Below, piece by piece: positions 22,443 to 33,004 of a stretch of DNA of 64,000 bases. Position numbers and translations under genes: made by a program. The stretch comes from Phytopythium helicoides (lineage: Eukaryota > Oomycota > Peronosporomycetes > Pythiales > Pythiaceae): the NCBI GenBank assembly GCA_024867545.1, contig JANFNE010000007.1, forward strand, positions 124,001-188,000, in the 5' to 3' direction. Each line of letters starts with the position of its first letter. Position 1 is the stretch's first letter. The notes under the pieces are model-generated. The model had not been told where the DNA came from, did no database searches, and worked only from the letters and a program-made list of their open reading frames with translations.

Positions 22443-24903
22443 TCAATCCGCGCGGCGACCTGCGGCCTCTCGCTCGCGGTGGCGTCCTCGCTCCCGGCTG
22501 CGACTGCGGCTGCGATCTCGCTCCCGGTCGCGGTCGCGGTCGCGGTCGCGGTCACGGTCTCGCTCCCGATCGCGATCGTAGTACTCGCCCTGGCGGTGTG
22601 GACGGTACCCGCGAGAATTGCGACCACCGTGAGAGTGGTGCCCGCCGTGGCCTCGGAACTGCTCGTTGCGGTCGCGATAGTTGCGGTCTCGAGGGCGGAC
22701 ATTCCGGTGCGAGTCGTTCGCATTAGCACCTGCTGCGGCCGCAGCGGCCATTTCTTCGTGATGTCGCTTCTTTGACTGGTATTCGTGCATCGAGGAGACG
22801 CAGAATTTTGGCAAACTGCGAAAACATCGAGACGATTAGTTCGAACGACCCCATTCTCAAGCACCATACTGCAAAACGCACTCGCGAGGCTTGCACGTAG
22901 GAACGCGCCAAAAGTAGTCATGATCCATTGCCTCCGCAGCCGTGATGCGCTTAGCTGGGTCCAGTTGAAGAAGTTGCTCAAGCAAGTCAATTGCGTGAGG
23001 AGGGAAGCTATGTGCAAGAGACAGCCGGCCGTTAGAAGCGAGTCCACACGAGAAAAAAAAAAAGCAGTACGCATCGTACTTTTTGAAGCGCTCGCGCAGC
23101 GGACAAACGTATTTCTTGTCCAACACGAAATCTTTTGCCCCCTTTAGCTCGAAGAAGCCGGGCCATGTTTCTTCTGTTGGCATGCCGCAAAGTCCAAAGA
23201 CCAGTTGCAGCTGCAAATCATGAAAAATGGTGATTATGTCAGACAAGCAAACTTGACTTTGAAAAAGTATCAGGAAAACGTACCTGCTCGATCTCGGTCT
23301 TTCCTTGAAGAATAGGTTTGCCCATCAAAAGCTCGGCAAAGATGCATCCGATAGACCAGAGGTCGACCGAGTAGTCATACGATGTTGATCCCATGAGAAG
23401 CTCAGGAGGTCTGTACCAAAGTGTAACAACCTTGTTGGTGTATCTTCCAGCCTTCGCGTTGACCTCATTCCAGAACCGAGACAGTCCAAAGTCGCCGACC
23501 TTCAGTTGCCCTTGGTTGTTCAAAAGCAAATTGGAAGCCTTGATGTCTCGATGAATGATCTTGTTGCGGTGCATGAATGCCACGCCACAGAGCAACTGGC
23601 GCATGTAGCACTGAATCTGCGTTCGGGTAAACTTCACGCGTGGATGGTTGAGAAGCCCAGACAGGTCATGCTCCATGTACTCGAATGAAAAATAGAGCGG
23701 CGGGCGTTTGCCTTCTTTGGGTGGAGCTATCACAAACAATGTCATCACTCGTTAGCGAGCACCATTCGACAAGTGGAAGAATTTTGCAATCATCACCATT
23801 TGAAGACACGATCTCTTTGAGCTCCACAATGTTGGGGTGCTTGAGAAACTTGAGGATCTTCATTTCGCGAATAGAGGTCACCGGAAACTAACCATAGAAA
23901 GCCATGTACATGGGGGCTGTTTAATCCCAGCCGCTCTCGACACGCAGGTGCTCGACAACTCGATACTTACGCCGTTCTTTTCAACGTCAGGACGCAGCTT
24001 CTTCAGCGCGACGATATCTTTCGTGACCTTGTGTTGGCACTTGAAAACCTCTCTGTAGCGAGAAAAACAAAAGTGAGACGACGACAACACTTTGGCGAGG
24101 CTCGAGCGTGGTGATACATACCCATACGTGCCGGATCCGATCTTGTCGATGATAGTGTAGTTGTCAATGTCCCCGATATAAAACCTCGGCTTCTTAGACG
24201 GCGGCTCGCGCACAAAGTCCGCCGCCAAGATCTCTCGCTCGCGCGCAGCGACTCGCATCGCAGCGATCATTGACGCGGACGAAGACGAAGACGGCGACGG
24301 CGTCGATATCACGGCCATGTCGTTCGGTGTGGGCAAGTCATCCAGCGAGTCTCGCTTGCCCTGCGTATCCTCCTGGCTTCCCGTGTCGGTGAGCGTGGTC
24401 GCCTCGCTCTGCGATCCCTGGGCGGACATGTCCGCCCACTCGAGCGCATTCTCCGCGCTCTGCAGCGCTCCCGACAGATCCACCTCAATCTTTGGAGCTG
24501 GGGGCGAGAACGGCGGCGGCGGCGGCGGCGGGGGCGTCCCCGAGGGCGAGGCGACGGGCGGGGACGGCGGCGGTGGCGGCGGCGTGGGGAAGACCTGCTG
24601 CTCGACGTCCTCTCCCTCCACGCTCTCGGTCTCGTCCCTGTCGTCCTCCGTGTTCTCGTTCTCCTCCACGGGCTGGTACTTTGGCGGCGTGCACGCGGGC
24701 GGCGGCGGCGCCGGCAGGTCCTCTGGACACGGCGGCAGAGGCGACGAGAAGTGCGAGTTCTCGCCGCCGGCAGCCGGAGAACCGGGCGGCTGCGGCGGCT
24801 CCGGGAGCTCAGCGGGCGCGGCTGAAGCCTCTGGAGGCGGCGGAGACGGCGGCGGCGGCGGCGGTGGAGACGCCGAGGCGCGAGGGGAGCGCGGCGGGTC
24901 CAT
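22443..24903 (-). CDS. CDK12/13-type cyclin-dependent kinase
   Basis: Seven exons on the minus strand: 24122-24903, 23971-24052, 23797-23887, 23284-23726, 23080-23210, 22882-23007 and 22443-22815. They join in frame to 675 residues. Residues 1-240 are a Pro-rich/acidic N-terminus. The kinase domain starts near 247 with the Gly loop KIGSGTYGEV. The PSTAIRE-equivalent is FPVTSIREMKIL. Catalytic HRDIKASN and VGDFGLSRF are intact, and the activation Thr lies in VVTLWYRPPE. After the C-lobe, RDLPKFCVSSMHEYQSKKR matches the CDK12/13 extension. The end is an RD/RS dipeptide-rich tail. Such kinases, with cyclin K, phosphorylate the RNA polymerase II CTD during elongation. It is divergent from the HECT gene across about 300 bp. 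Confidence 0.9.
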
Positions 24904-25201
24904 CGGGTGCCGAGGGTTGCCGTGGACTGCTGCGGGTCCCTAGTGACGGCGCCTGGAGTCCCTCGTGTCCCGAATTTATAGGGTCGGAACGAGGGACTGC
25001 GCCAAGTTGAACCGAAGCACCCTTTCGCGAAACCGGCAAGGCAGAAATACACGCCGGAGGCAGAGAGCGCCAGGCGAGAAGCGAGCAGCGAGGAGGCCGG
25101 CGAGGCGGCTGAACGAGCCAGTTGGTGGCTGAAGGAGCGAGCGGCTGCGGCAAACGGCGGCGCGTTGGCTGGCGGCGGCGACTGGAGCAGCGCGCGACCA
25201 G
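24904..25201. promoter_or_regulatory. shared divergent promoter region (CDK12-like / HECT E3)
   Basis: The two start codons face away from each other 298 bp apart, so both promoters must lie in or overlap this GC-rich interval. No clear TATA or Inr element was seen. Confidence 0.45.
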
Positions 25202-27650
25202 ATGGAGGAGAACTTTGCGGTGACGAGCGCCACTGCTGGCAGCAACGCGACGGCCACGCACGCGCAGGCGGACAGCGCCAACGGTGGGCGGCGGAGAGGG
25301 TTTTGGATTGAAGTGGAGAGGTTGAACTGACGCGCGGGCGAGAGCAGATGTCTCGTTCTACGTGTATATCTTTCTTGGAGTGATCGCGGGGCTGGCAGCT
25401 GTTAGCATCGCGGGGTACTGCATTCACCAGAGGAGAATGCACCGCTTCGCGCAGCGGGACAACACCAACAACAACATGCAGCGACACTCGCTCATTGACA
25501 GGTGCTGCGCGCTGGTTGCGATGACTACTCCAACAAGCACAAACTAATACGCTTCTACGGTAGCTACGTCGAGGCAGGAGAGGTCGAGTGGCAGTGCTCG
25601 ATCTGTTACCACGAGAACCACCCCGCCAAGCGCGAGTGCCTACTGTGCGGCACACCCGAAGGTCAGCACAGTCGAGCTCTCGAATTGTTTTTGCCGATGG
25701 CTGACAGGGTAATATTTGCACCGCTCTATCAATATAGTGATTTCTCAGCAAGCAGTTGCATCACCAGCTTCTGCAGCATGCGAGAAAAAGCAGGCTTCGT
25801 TCGCCTCAGTCAGCGCCGATCCTAAAGCCTTGCAACTTGCGGCTCGGAATCGGTCGTTCCACGTCCGGCGTTTGAACGAAATGAATCTGAACCAGCGCCA
25901 GCGTGGAGCTCGTCGTCGACATTTGTGGCAGCGAGAGAAAGCTCACGACGGGCAGTTCCGTTGGGTGAGAATGGAAGACTGCCGTCCGTCTCGCATCAGT
26001 ATTCTGGCGTCAGGACTTGCCTTACGCACTCACTTCTGGGCGAGAGGCTAGCCATGAAGTGGACGACGCCTACGTTTTTGGTGCTGGCAACTGATCCGCA
26101 TGCGCGCAGTCGACATGATATGAGCTACAATGGCGCCAGCGGCGGTATTGAGACAGAGCTAGCCATGTACCCGGTGGAAAACGAATCAGGAGAATCGTAT
26201 GCTCCAACGATCCGCAGAAATGTCAATGAAGCAGGACCGAGTGACGCTAGCCCAAATGTTACTGCACCAGACACAGATGTTAGCACTGACGACGTCAGTG
26301 CCTTCATCTCTCAGCCTTCTGTTGGATACGTGCGCCACGTGGATGCACACGGCAACGTCGAATGGGTACCTGCTGAGTCTGTCATCCACGAAGATGTCGA
26401 AGCGATCGACGTCGGAGAATACCCGCGAGCAAGCAGCGTTATCGACTTTGAGTCCGTTGCGGCCCTTCCGTTCAGACAAAAAGTTCGTTGGTTTCTCATG
26501 GAGATTGACAAAGTGTCAATTCCGTGGGAGGAAGGACATTTGCTTCTCAAGATCCGCCGCGAAGCAATGTTAAACGAGTCGATGCACCTTCTCATGCTCG
26601 TGCCAGCATCCGATCTTCGCCAAAGGTTACGCATCGAGTTTATTGATGAGCCAGGTCTTGATGCCGGCGGATTGCTTCGGGAGTGGGTGCTGCTACTATG
26701 TGAGAAACTTTTCGATGAATCCTTTGGGTTATTCCAGCCAACGCACGTCGAAAACCTTGGCTATTGGATCAATCCAAACTCGGAGCAGATTCACCGTGAC
26801 CACCTCAAGTGCTACCAGTTCGTCGGTCGCCTGATGGCGAAGTGCCTGCTTGAAGGGCAGCTTTTAACGGTGCATTTTTCGCTACCGCTTCTCAAACACA
26901 TCCTTGGCGTTCCGATCTCGTTCTCTGATCTGGAGTTTTTGGATGAGGAGCTATACCGCAACGCGACTTGGCTGCGAGACAACGACAACGTTGAAAACTT
27001 GTCGCTGGACTTCACGATCCAGCACATGGACGGCAACGACGAAATGGTGACAACTGAGCTCAAGCCTGGTGGAAAGGACATTTTGGTCACGGATGACAAC
27101 AAGGAAGAGTACCTGGACCTATTGATGAAGCACAAAATGTTTGCGAGCGTCAAGGAGCAACTATCAGCGCTACTACAGGGTCTTTTCGATGTCATTCCTC
27201 GCACACTTCTGGCCGTATTCGACTACCAAGAGCTCGAACTCTTGCTTTGCGGCGTGCCCAACATCGACGTAGATGACTGGCAGACTCACACCGACGTTAA
27301 GTACCAGGACCTGGATCACCCGTCTAAGCAGGAGCGTAAGGTAGTCGAGTGGTTCTGGGAAACGGTGCGGCGATTCTCGCAAGAAGAGCGCGCACGATTG
27401 CTCCAGTTCGTGACCGGTACGTCGCGCGTGCCTGTTGAAGGATTCAAGGCGCTCGTCAGCAATGACGGTCGAGTGCGTCGCTTTGGCATCCACCTCGTCC
27501 AGTGTGGCGTGCCGACCTACGGGCCTCTACCCCAAGTCGCATACGTGCTTCAACCGCATCGACTTGCCCGTGTACCACACGAAAGACCAGCTCGAGACGT
27601 ACCTGACGCTCGTCATCAACATGGAGATCACGGGGTTCTCGATGCAGTGA
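25202..27650 (+). CDS. HECT E3 ubiquitin ligase with N-terminal TM segment and RanBP2 zinc finger
   Basis: Early exons 25202-25283, 25348-25501, 25564-25661 and one from 25738 join cleanly. They encode a short N-terminus, one TM helix (VYIFLGVIAGLAAVSIAGY) and a RanBP2-type zinc finger (WQCSICYHENHPAKRECLLC). A basic segment RRLNEMNLNQRQRGARRR follows. The HECT domain spans about 26460-27650 (RIEFIDEPGLDAGGLLREW near the N-lobe). The catalytic Cys lies in SHTCFNRIDLP, close to the C-terminus ITGFSMQ. As written, one extra G at 27521-27523 shifts the frame just before that Cys; the intact continuation is the frame ending at 27650. A second frame change lies at about 25980-26110. It would catalyse thioester-mediated ubiquitin transfer at a membrane. 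Confidence 0.82.
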
Positions 27651-27754
27651 AAGTGAGAAGTAGGTAGAGGAGGAGGTATTTGCACAGGGAGTCGTGGTCG
27701 TCGTGGAATACATAGCACGCATCTATTGAGTTGCCCTCGAGCGCCACCGGCGCT

Positions 27755-28201
27755 CTAGTTGTTGACCGAGAACTTGTGACCACACTTCTTGCACTCGTAG
27801 AACACCGTCTGGCCTTCATCCGCCGAGCGCAGCTGCAGCGTGTAGTAGTCCATCTCGGGGTTGCCGCACTTGGGGCACGTCTCCTCGACCGTGGCGCGCG
27901 CGGGACCCTTGACCTCGCTCATGCCCACGTCCTCCTTGAGCCACTTGGGCGCCGGCTTGGCCTCGCTGTACGTCACCACGGACAGCGACGGCAGATCTGC
28001 GTCCCACACAAAACCTATAGGTCAGCGATCTGTGCCACGGCGAAAAGCAGGAGCTCTCCATTCTCGCGCACCCTCGTAGTGGCAGCGGTACTCGCAGGCC
28101 GAGCACACGATGTTGTTGGTGTCCGGGTGGTCGAGGATCGAGCCGCAGTGCGGGCAGAAGGCCGGGCCCGTGGTCGTCGACGTGGACGCGAAGAAGCTCA
28201 T
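27755..28201 (-). CDS. RPA12: RNA polymerase I subunit A12 (RPA12)
   Basis: Minus-strand exons 28072-28201 and 27755-27996 join (G|AT) to 123 residues, the normal size for this subunit. The N-terminal zinc ribbon is CPHCGSILDHPDTNNIVCSAC. The C-terminal ribbon begins ETCPKCGNPEMDYYTLQLRS and ends YECKKCGHKFSVNN. It contains the acidic DE pair (SADEGQ) used by TFIIS-type ribbons for RNA cleavage in the polymerase active site. The subunit acts in nucleolar rRNA transcription. Related TFIIS and Rpb9 are excluded by the two-ribbon layout and the GHKF end. It is convergent with the HECT gene, about 100 bp apart. Confidence 0.93.
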
Positions 28202-28341
28202 GGTCTCAGCTCGATGGCAGCAAAATGCGCAACGAACGGCTCGAAAAAGCAGGTGGCGGCCAACGGTTTGTCACCGCAATTGGTTCGAAAAGCGGTTATG
28301 GAAGCGGTTAAGAACACATTATCAGACGACATGGCTACATT

Positions 28342-29891
28342 TTACGAGAACCAGTCGCTCCAGGCGAAGTCCCCGCGTTGCTGGGCGCCGAGGCCGCTGC
28401 CGCCAGAGGTGGCCTTGGTGGGCAGCTCCACGCGGCAGATCGGGCACGAGTTGCCCACCTTGAGCCACTCGCGCAGACACTCGGTGTGGAAGAGATGCTG
28501 GCGGATGAAACGCAAAACATACACGTCAGCAAGACGTTGCGTGCCACTAAGATATGAGTGGGTGCGGGACACGAACACAGTGACGCACCTGGCAAGGCAT
28601 GCGCGTGACGGTCATGCCGATTGACATCTCGACCTGGCAAATGACGCACTCGCGCGCATCTTTGCGCACGGCGATGTCGGCGGTGGTGTCATCGCCGCCG
28701 TTGTCGCGCAGAAACTTGACGAATCTACAGACCGGCCACGTCAGCGAGATTAGATACGTGCGCATGGCAACTGTACCTGGTATGCCCCAGAACTCACCCT
28801 TTGCCATGGCTTGCACTCATCATAAAGGCCGGAATGCCCAACGATTTGCCTTCACCTGTCGAGTCCGTCATGGTGTACGGCCACACATCGAGAGTCTGGA
28901 TAATGATGACCGCAGCGGCGCCAGCAGCTTCAGCTCGAAGCGCCTTTTGAGCAAAAGTGCACGCTCCTCGCTCCATGATGACGATCTACGAGCGTCTTTC
29001 ATCAGAGCTGTTCTTAAAATCTATTGGATAATCGAAATGCCGTACCTTGTTCTTCATGGCATCGGCATTACGAAAGGGCTTGGCGCCATCAAACGGATCC
29101 GCAACGACAAGCTGGCTGTTATTGACCGATTCGCATGGCCCAAAGTTGCCGGGAATCGCGACCACCTGCAATGCAGAACCACCTGGTTATGAATGCTTTC
29201 GCCCCGTCGCTACAGTGAGATGCCCTTGCCTCGCCTTTGATGCCCTTCACAGTGATAGCAACCTCCACTGTCGTCGCTTGATCAGCCACAAAGGAGCCCA
29301 GCCGCACAACTGAATCAACAAAGCACCTTTGATTTAGTGCTGTTGAGCGCATGAACATCACATCTCCATTTGCACCTGCTTCATCGGTGGCGGGGCGGGT
29401 GTTGTCGCCCGCACCATTCCACTCGCCCCCAAGCTCGGTCAGCATGCGCATCACTAGATCCCTCAAGTCTTGGCCGGTCGCAGCCTCTGCATTGGTTCCC
29501 GTCGGGGCATTCGCCTGAAAATCAAGGAGCAGCTTTGAGTTGGCAAATCATACAGCGACTCGCGAGTCTCACCCACTCACCTGCTGCTGCTGGCGCGTCT
29601 GCAGCTCACAGCCGCACACCAAGCAGCGCTTCCCGTCTATCCCGCCAACGCAATCCACACAGTCAGCTCAAGGGAGAAAGCAAAGGGCGAAACCTCCATC
29701 TGCACCTGCAGTGGTCGCTCGGACGTCTTCGTCACAGTCCCGACAGTACAGCGCCGCGCCGCTCGCCTGCAGGAACCGCAGGGAAAGACACGCAAGATGT
29801 ATAAGCCCGGGCCACCGCGGAGCGAACGCCTTGGCGGCCGACGCACCGAGGGCAGCGGCGCGATGAAGGCGAGATCGTCGAACGACGCCAT
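28342..29891 (-). CDS. RING-H2 E3 ubiquitin ligase with zinc ribbon and PA domain
   Basis: Eight minus-strand exons: 29847-29891, 29706-29766, 29581-29636, 29230-29514, 29046-29165, 28798-28985, 28589-28724 and 28342-28497. They total 348 residues in frame. The N-terminus carries a CxxC pair (LYCRDCDED) and a second one (RCLVCGCEL), an RNF126-like zinc ribbon. The middle is a protease-associated-type domain ([51 protein letters not shown]). The C-terminal RING-H2 reads ECVICQVEM, then [12 protein letters not shown] and [10 protein letters not shown] saw no TM helix or signal peptide, unlike PA-TM-RING sorting receptors. The exon 4 donor is GC (gcaagg). Confidence 0.85.
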
Positions 29892-31067
29892 GGCGATACC
29901 AGCTTTGGCTTTCTGACTGATCGCCCCAGTATCAGATCAATGGTCTCAGATCAATGGACTCAGATTCACCGTCATTCCGCCTGCCGATTACGATATCGAG
30001 TCAGTGAACGGCACGTCTCAGGTCCATGCGAGCGCTTGCTGCTCATGCTCATGCACTTGCGAGCTCTCTCGCTCCGGGCGCCGGCCGGCCGTCTGCTGCG
30101 GGCACAGGCTTTGCAACCTTTTGGGTCGCGCGCTGTTTACATGTGTGGCGTGTTCACGTGCTGGTGGCGGCCCGCGTCATCCGCCACCGAGGATGATGGA
30201 CGCGGTGACAGCGACCAGCACTCACACGTTTTAATCTCGCGCCGGCTTGGGCCAATCGCCACCAGCCACGGTCAATTGACACCGCCGCGACCAGATCATG
30301 CGCGCCTTTTGGCTTTTTTGGCCGATCAGAGTCGAAAAAAAAAAAAAAAAATGCGTGCAGGACGCCTGCTCTGCGCGTTGTCGTCGGCGGGGGTTCATGG
30401 ACAGCTCACAAAGGAACATTCCGCCCCAGGCGAGACTCGCCACGAGATTCCCCGCCCAGACGACGGCCGGCGTTCCACTGTCTCCATCGTGGCGCGCGAC
30501 TCTCGCTGTCTCAAGCCGCCGCCATACTCGTCGCAAGAGTAATCGGGTCGTCGGCCGCGCCGAGATCTACAGAACCAGCCGGCGGCTGCCGTCAAGATTT
30601 TCGCGAAGACGCAGCCACCCGCTTGCAGCAGGCGACTCGTCTGCACGAGCTCCGTACGCGATGCTCGCCACGCCCTGCGCGTGGACGGACCCGCGTGGAG
30701 ACTTGTTGACGGATAAATCGGAGGCGCCGAAGTGTCCAGTTCGTGTTGAGGCCAGCCTGCACCTCGTTTTTTCCGTTCACCCATAACCAACGCCAGTCAA
30801 CAAGGCCCTTCAACACAGCATATCCTGCAAGAAACAGTTGGATACGAAGTGTGAGTCGCAGTTGAAGCGTCGCAGCTGGCGCCTCCAGCATCTGATACCG
30901 GCGGCTCCAGAAACGCGAGGGATGGGCAGCAATAAGGCGCTCCGCCGGCACGTCCACTTTCCGATTCGCCACCAAGAGCTCAAGCTCCGCTCGCGCCGCG
31001 CCTCCTCGCCGCGCGCTTTCTATAAGGCCACCCCGCGCTCCTGCTCGTCGCCCTGCTCTGCTCCAGC
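29892..31067. other. intergenic region with a 17-nt poly-A tract
   Basis: No convincing gene was seen. Open frames on both strands overlap each other and lack domains. A run of 17 A occurs at 30335-30351. The right end serves as the PP2C promoter and 5' UTR. Confidence 0.55.
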
Positions 31068-32347
31068 ATGGCGGCCCCACTCGTGCGCAGCCATAGCAAA
31101 AAGCGCAAGAACCCGCCGGCCAAGATCGACAGCGATGAGGCCTTCGGGCTCGACGAGCCGCAGACCAAGGTGCTCGTGGCCGACACGCCGGCGGCGCCTG
31201 TTGGCATCGCCACCGACCGCGGCGGCAAGAGTAACCAGGAGGTGCGTGTCGAGCTGTGTAGTCCGCCCATTGGGCTTTGTCTCTCGGCTGGTGCGGACGC
31301 TGACCCCGTGGATTGATCTGAGCAGGACGCTTACTTTGTCGGCGGCAAGATCCTCAAGCGGCTGACGCTCAACGGGTACTCAAGCACGATCGGCGGCTGC
31401 TTCGGCGTCTTCGACGGCCACGGCGGCGACCGCGCGTCTCGCTACTGCGCCGAGAACCTCTTCCCAAGATTGAAGAGGAGCTGAGCACGGCCAAGGCCAT
31501 CCCCGACGCCATCACCAACGCCGTCCGCGCTGTTGGTAGGTTCTATGCAGCTCAGCTTGATTTTTTCTCGCAATGGTGCGAGCGGCTGACTTGTCCCTGA
31601 CTGTGTTTGCAGACGCGGACTTTTGCACCATTGCGCGCCGAAGCTCGCGGCCAGAGTTCGCGCTCGCGGCGGCGTCCAGACTTGCCAGGACGCACCTTCC
31701 GTTCGTTCGGCATTGAGGATGGCTCCACATGCCTCATTGGCATGATCCGCGATGGGCTGCTGTACGTCGGCAACGTCGGCGACTCGCGAGCCATCATGGC
31801 CACCAAGAGCGGAAAGGCAATCTCCCTGTCACAAGGTGCGAACCCTGCTGGTCTGTCGGTCGTTCCCATGGGATGAACTTGTGAGCTGACTCTTTCGTTC
31901 GTCACAGACGCAATAGATCAAAAGCCCAACCGTAAAGACGAGCGCGCTCGACTCGAGTCCAAGGGCGCCACCGTCACTGGCTCGCCAGACTTCCTCTACC
32001 GGGTATGGCCCCTCAACAAGATGATCGACGTCCCGCGAGTCAACGGAGCACTCGCCATGTCGCGGTCCATTGGTGATCTGTCTTTGAAGCCCTTCATCAC
32101 CTGCGACCCGGAGATCACCACACATACCATCACAGACGACGACCACTTCCTGATCCTGGCTTCGGACGGCCTCTGGGACGTCGTATCCAGCAAGACCGCG
32201 GCGCGCATTGCTGCGTCGCACCAAGACCCACAGCAAGCCGCCGACGCCCTCGTACAGTTGGCGCTGCAGAAACACACCTACGACAACGTGACCGTCGTTG
32301 TCGTCAACGTGGAGCACTTCTCCGGCATGCGCTCGGGAATGCCATGA
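31068..32347 (+). CDS. PP2C-family Ser/Thr phosphatase (two frame breaks)
   Basis: Exons are 31068-31241, 31326-31535, 31613-31835 and 31908-32347. Family motifs appear in order: FGVFDGHGGDRASRYCAENL with the metal-binding DGHGG, DGSTCLIGMIRDGLLYV, and NVGDSRAIM. Next are GALAMSRSIGD and LILASDGLWDVVS, then the second metal Asp in YDNVTVVVVNV. Exon phases fit only if one base is missing near 31463-31466 (ttccc before aagattg) and one further base discrepancy lies in exon 3 (31613-31710). Without these, exon 2 hits a stop after FPRLKRS. The N-terminal 60 residues are Lys-rich (HSKKRKNPPAK) and could be a nuclear signal. It is a Mg/Mn-dependent phosphatase of unknown substrate. Confidence 0.85.
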
Positions 32348-33004
32348 ACGTAGCGAGCCACGCAGTGATGTCAAACCTCAAAAGTAATGTAAAGCAGTCA
32401 ATTTATTGGTGAGAAGACGATGAGTCCTGGTCATCGCGTCGACCGAACGACGCCTTTGACTTGAAGTTCGGCGTGCATACGTGTATCTTCAAGAGGCGCA
32501 CTGTGCCAGCTGAGCATACGGTAATCAGTCTTGTGTAAATCAGGACGTTTCCCAGCATGCTTGCTGACAGCTTAGCAAGCCCATTCCCCAGGAAATCCGG
32601 ACAGGCTGCACGGCTCACCCTCGCTGAGCGAGTGCGGACTATCTGAGAGGGGCTGCTGAGTCAGGGCCACTCGTACATTCCCCTCTCACTACAATCGAAG
32701 CGATCGGCCTTCAGAGCTGCATAGACAACGTCGACAGCTACGGCTAGTCGAGCAAGTCCCATCATCCGCCTCGACGTCTTCAGCTCCGATCCTCTCGCTC
32801 ATGACGTGCTGTCATGACGCGCGCAGTCACGACCCACAGCGACATGCGGCTGGAAAAAATCATGTCTCCCAGTATCCTCTTGGCGCAACTTTGTCGCACC
32901 CTTGGCGCACCTTCCGTAAAGTTGCGCGAGGCGTGGTGCCAATTCCGTCCGCCCGGCCAGACAGACTCCAAAGGGAAGCCAAGGCGCGCACTTTCTCGGC
33001 GGCC
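32348..33004. other. intergenic region
   Basis: Nothing is recognisable between the PP2C stop and the DAG lipase start. Short open frames on both strands are unsupported. Confidence 0.5.

Noticed and set aside
24309..25751. 480-codon Arg-rich minus-strand frame overlapping the CDK12-like exon 1 and the HECT promoter
   Set aside because: It is a shadow frame of GC-rich proline-coding sequence; the overlapping frame has clear kinase homology and splice sites.
30298..31365. Overlapping Arg/Ser-rich frames upstream of and across the PP2C start
   Set aside because: They overlap on both strands, contain the poly-A tract or the PP2C exon in the wrong frame, and show no domain.
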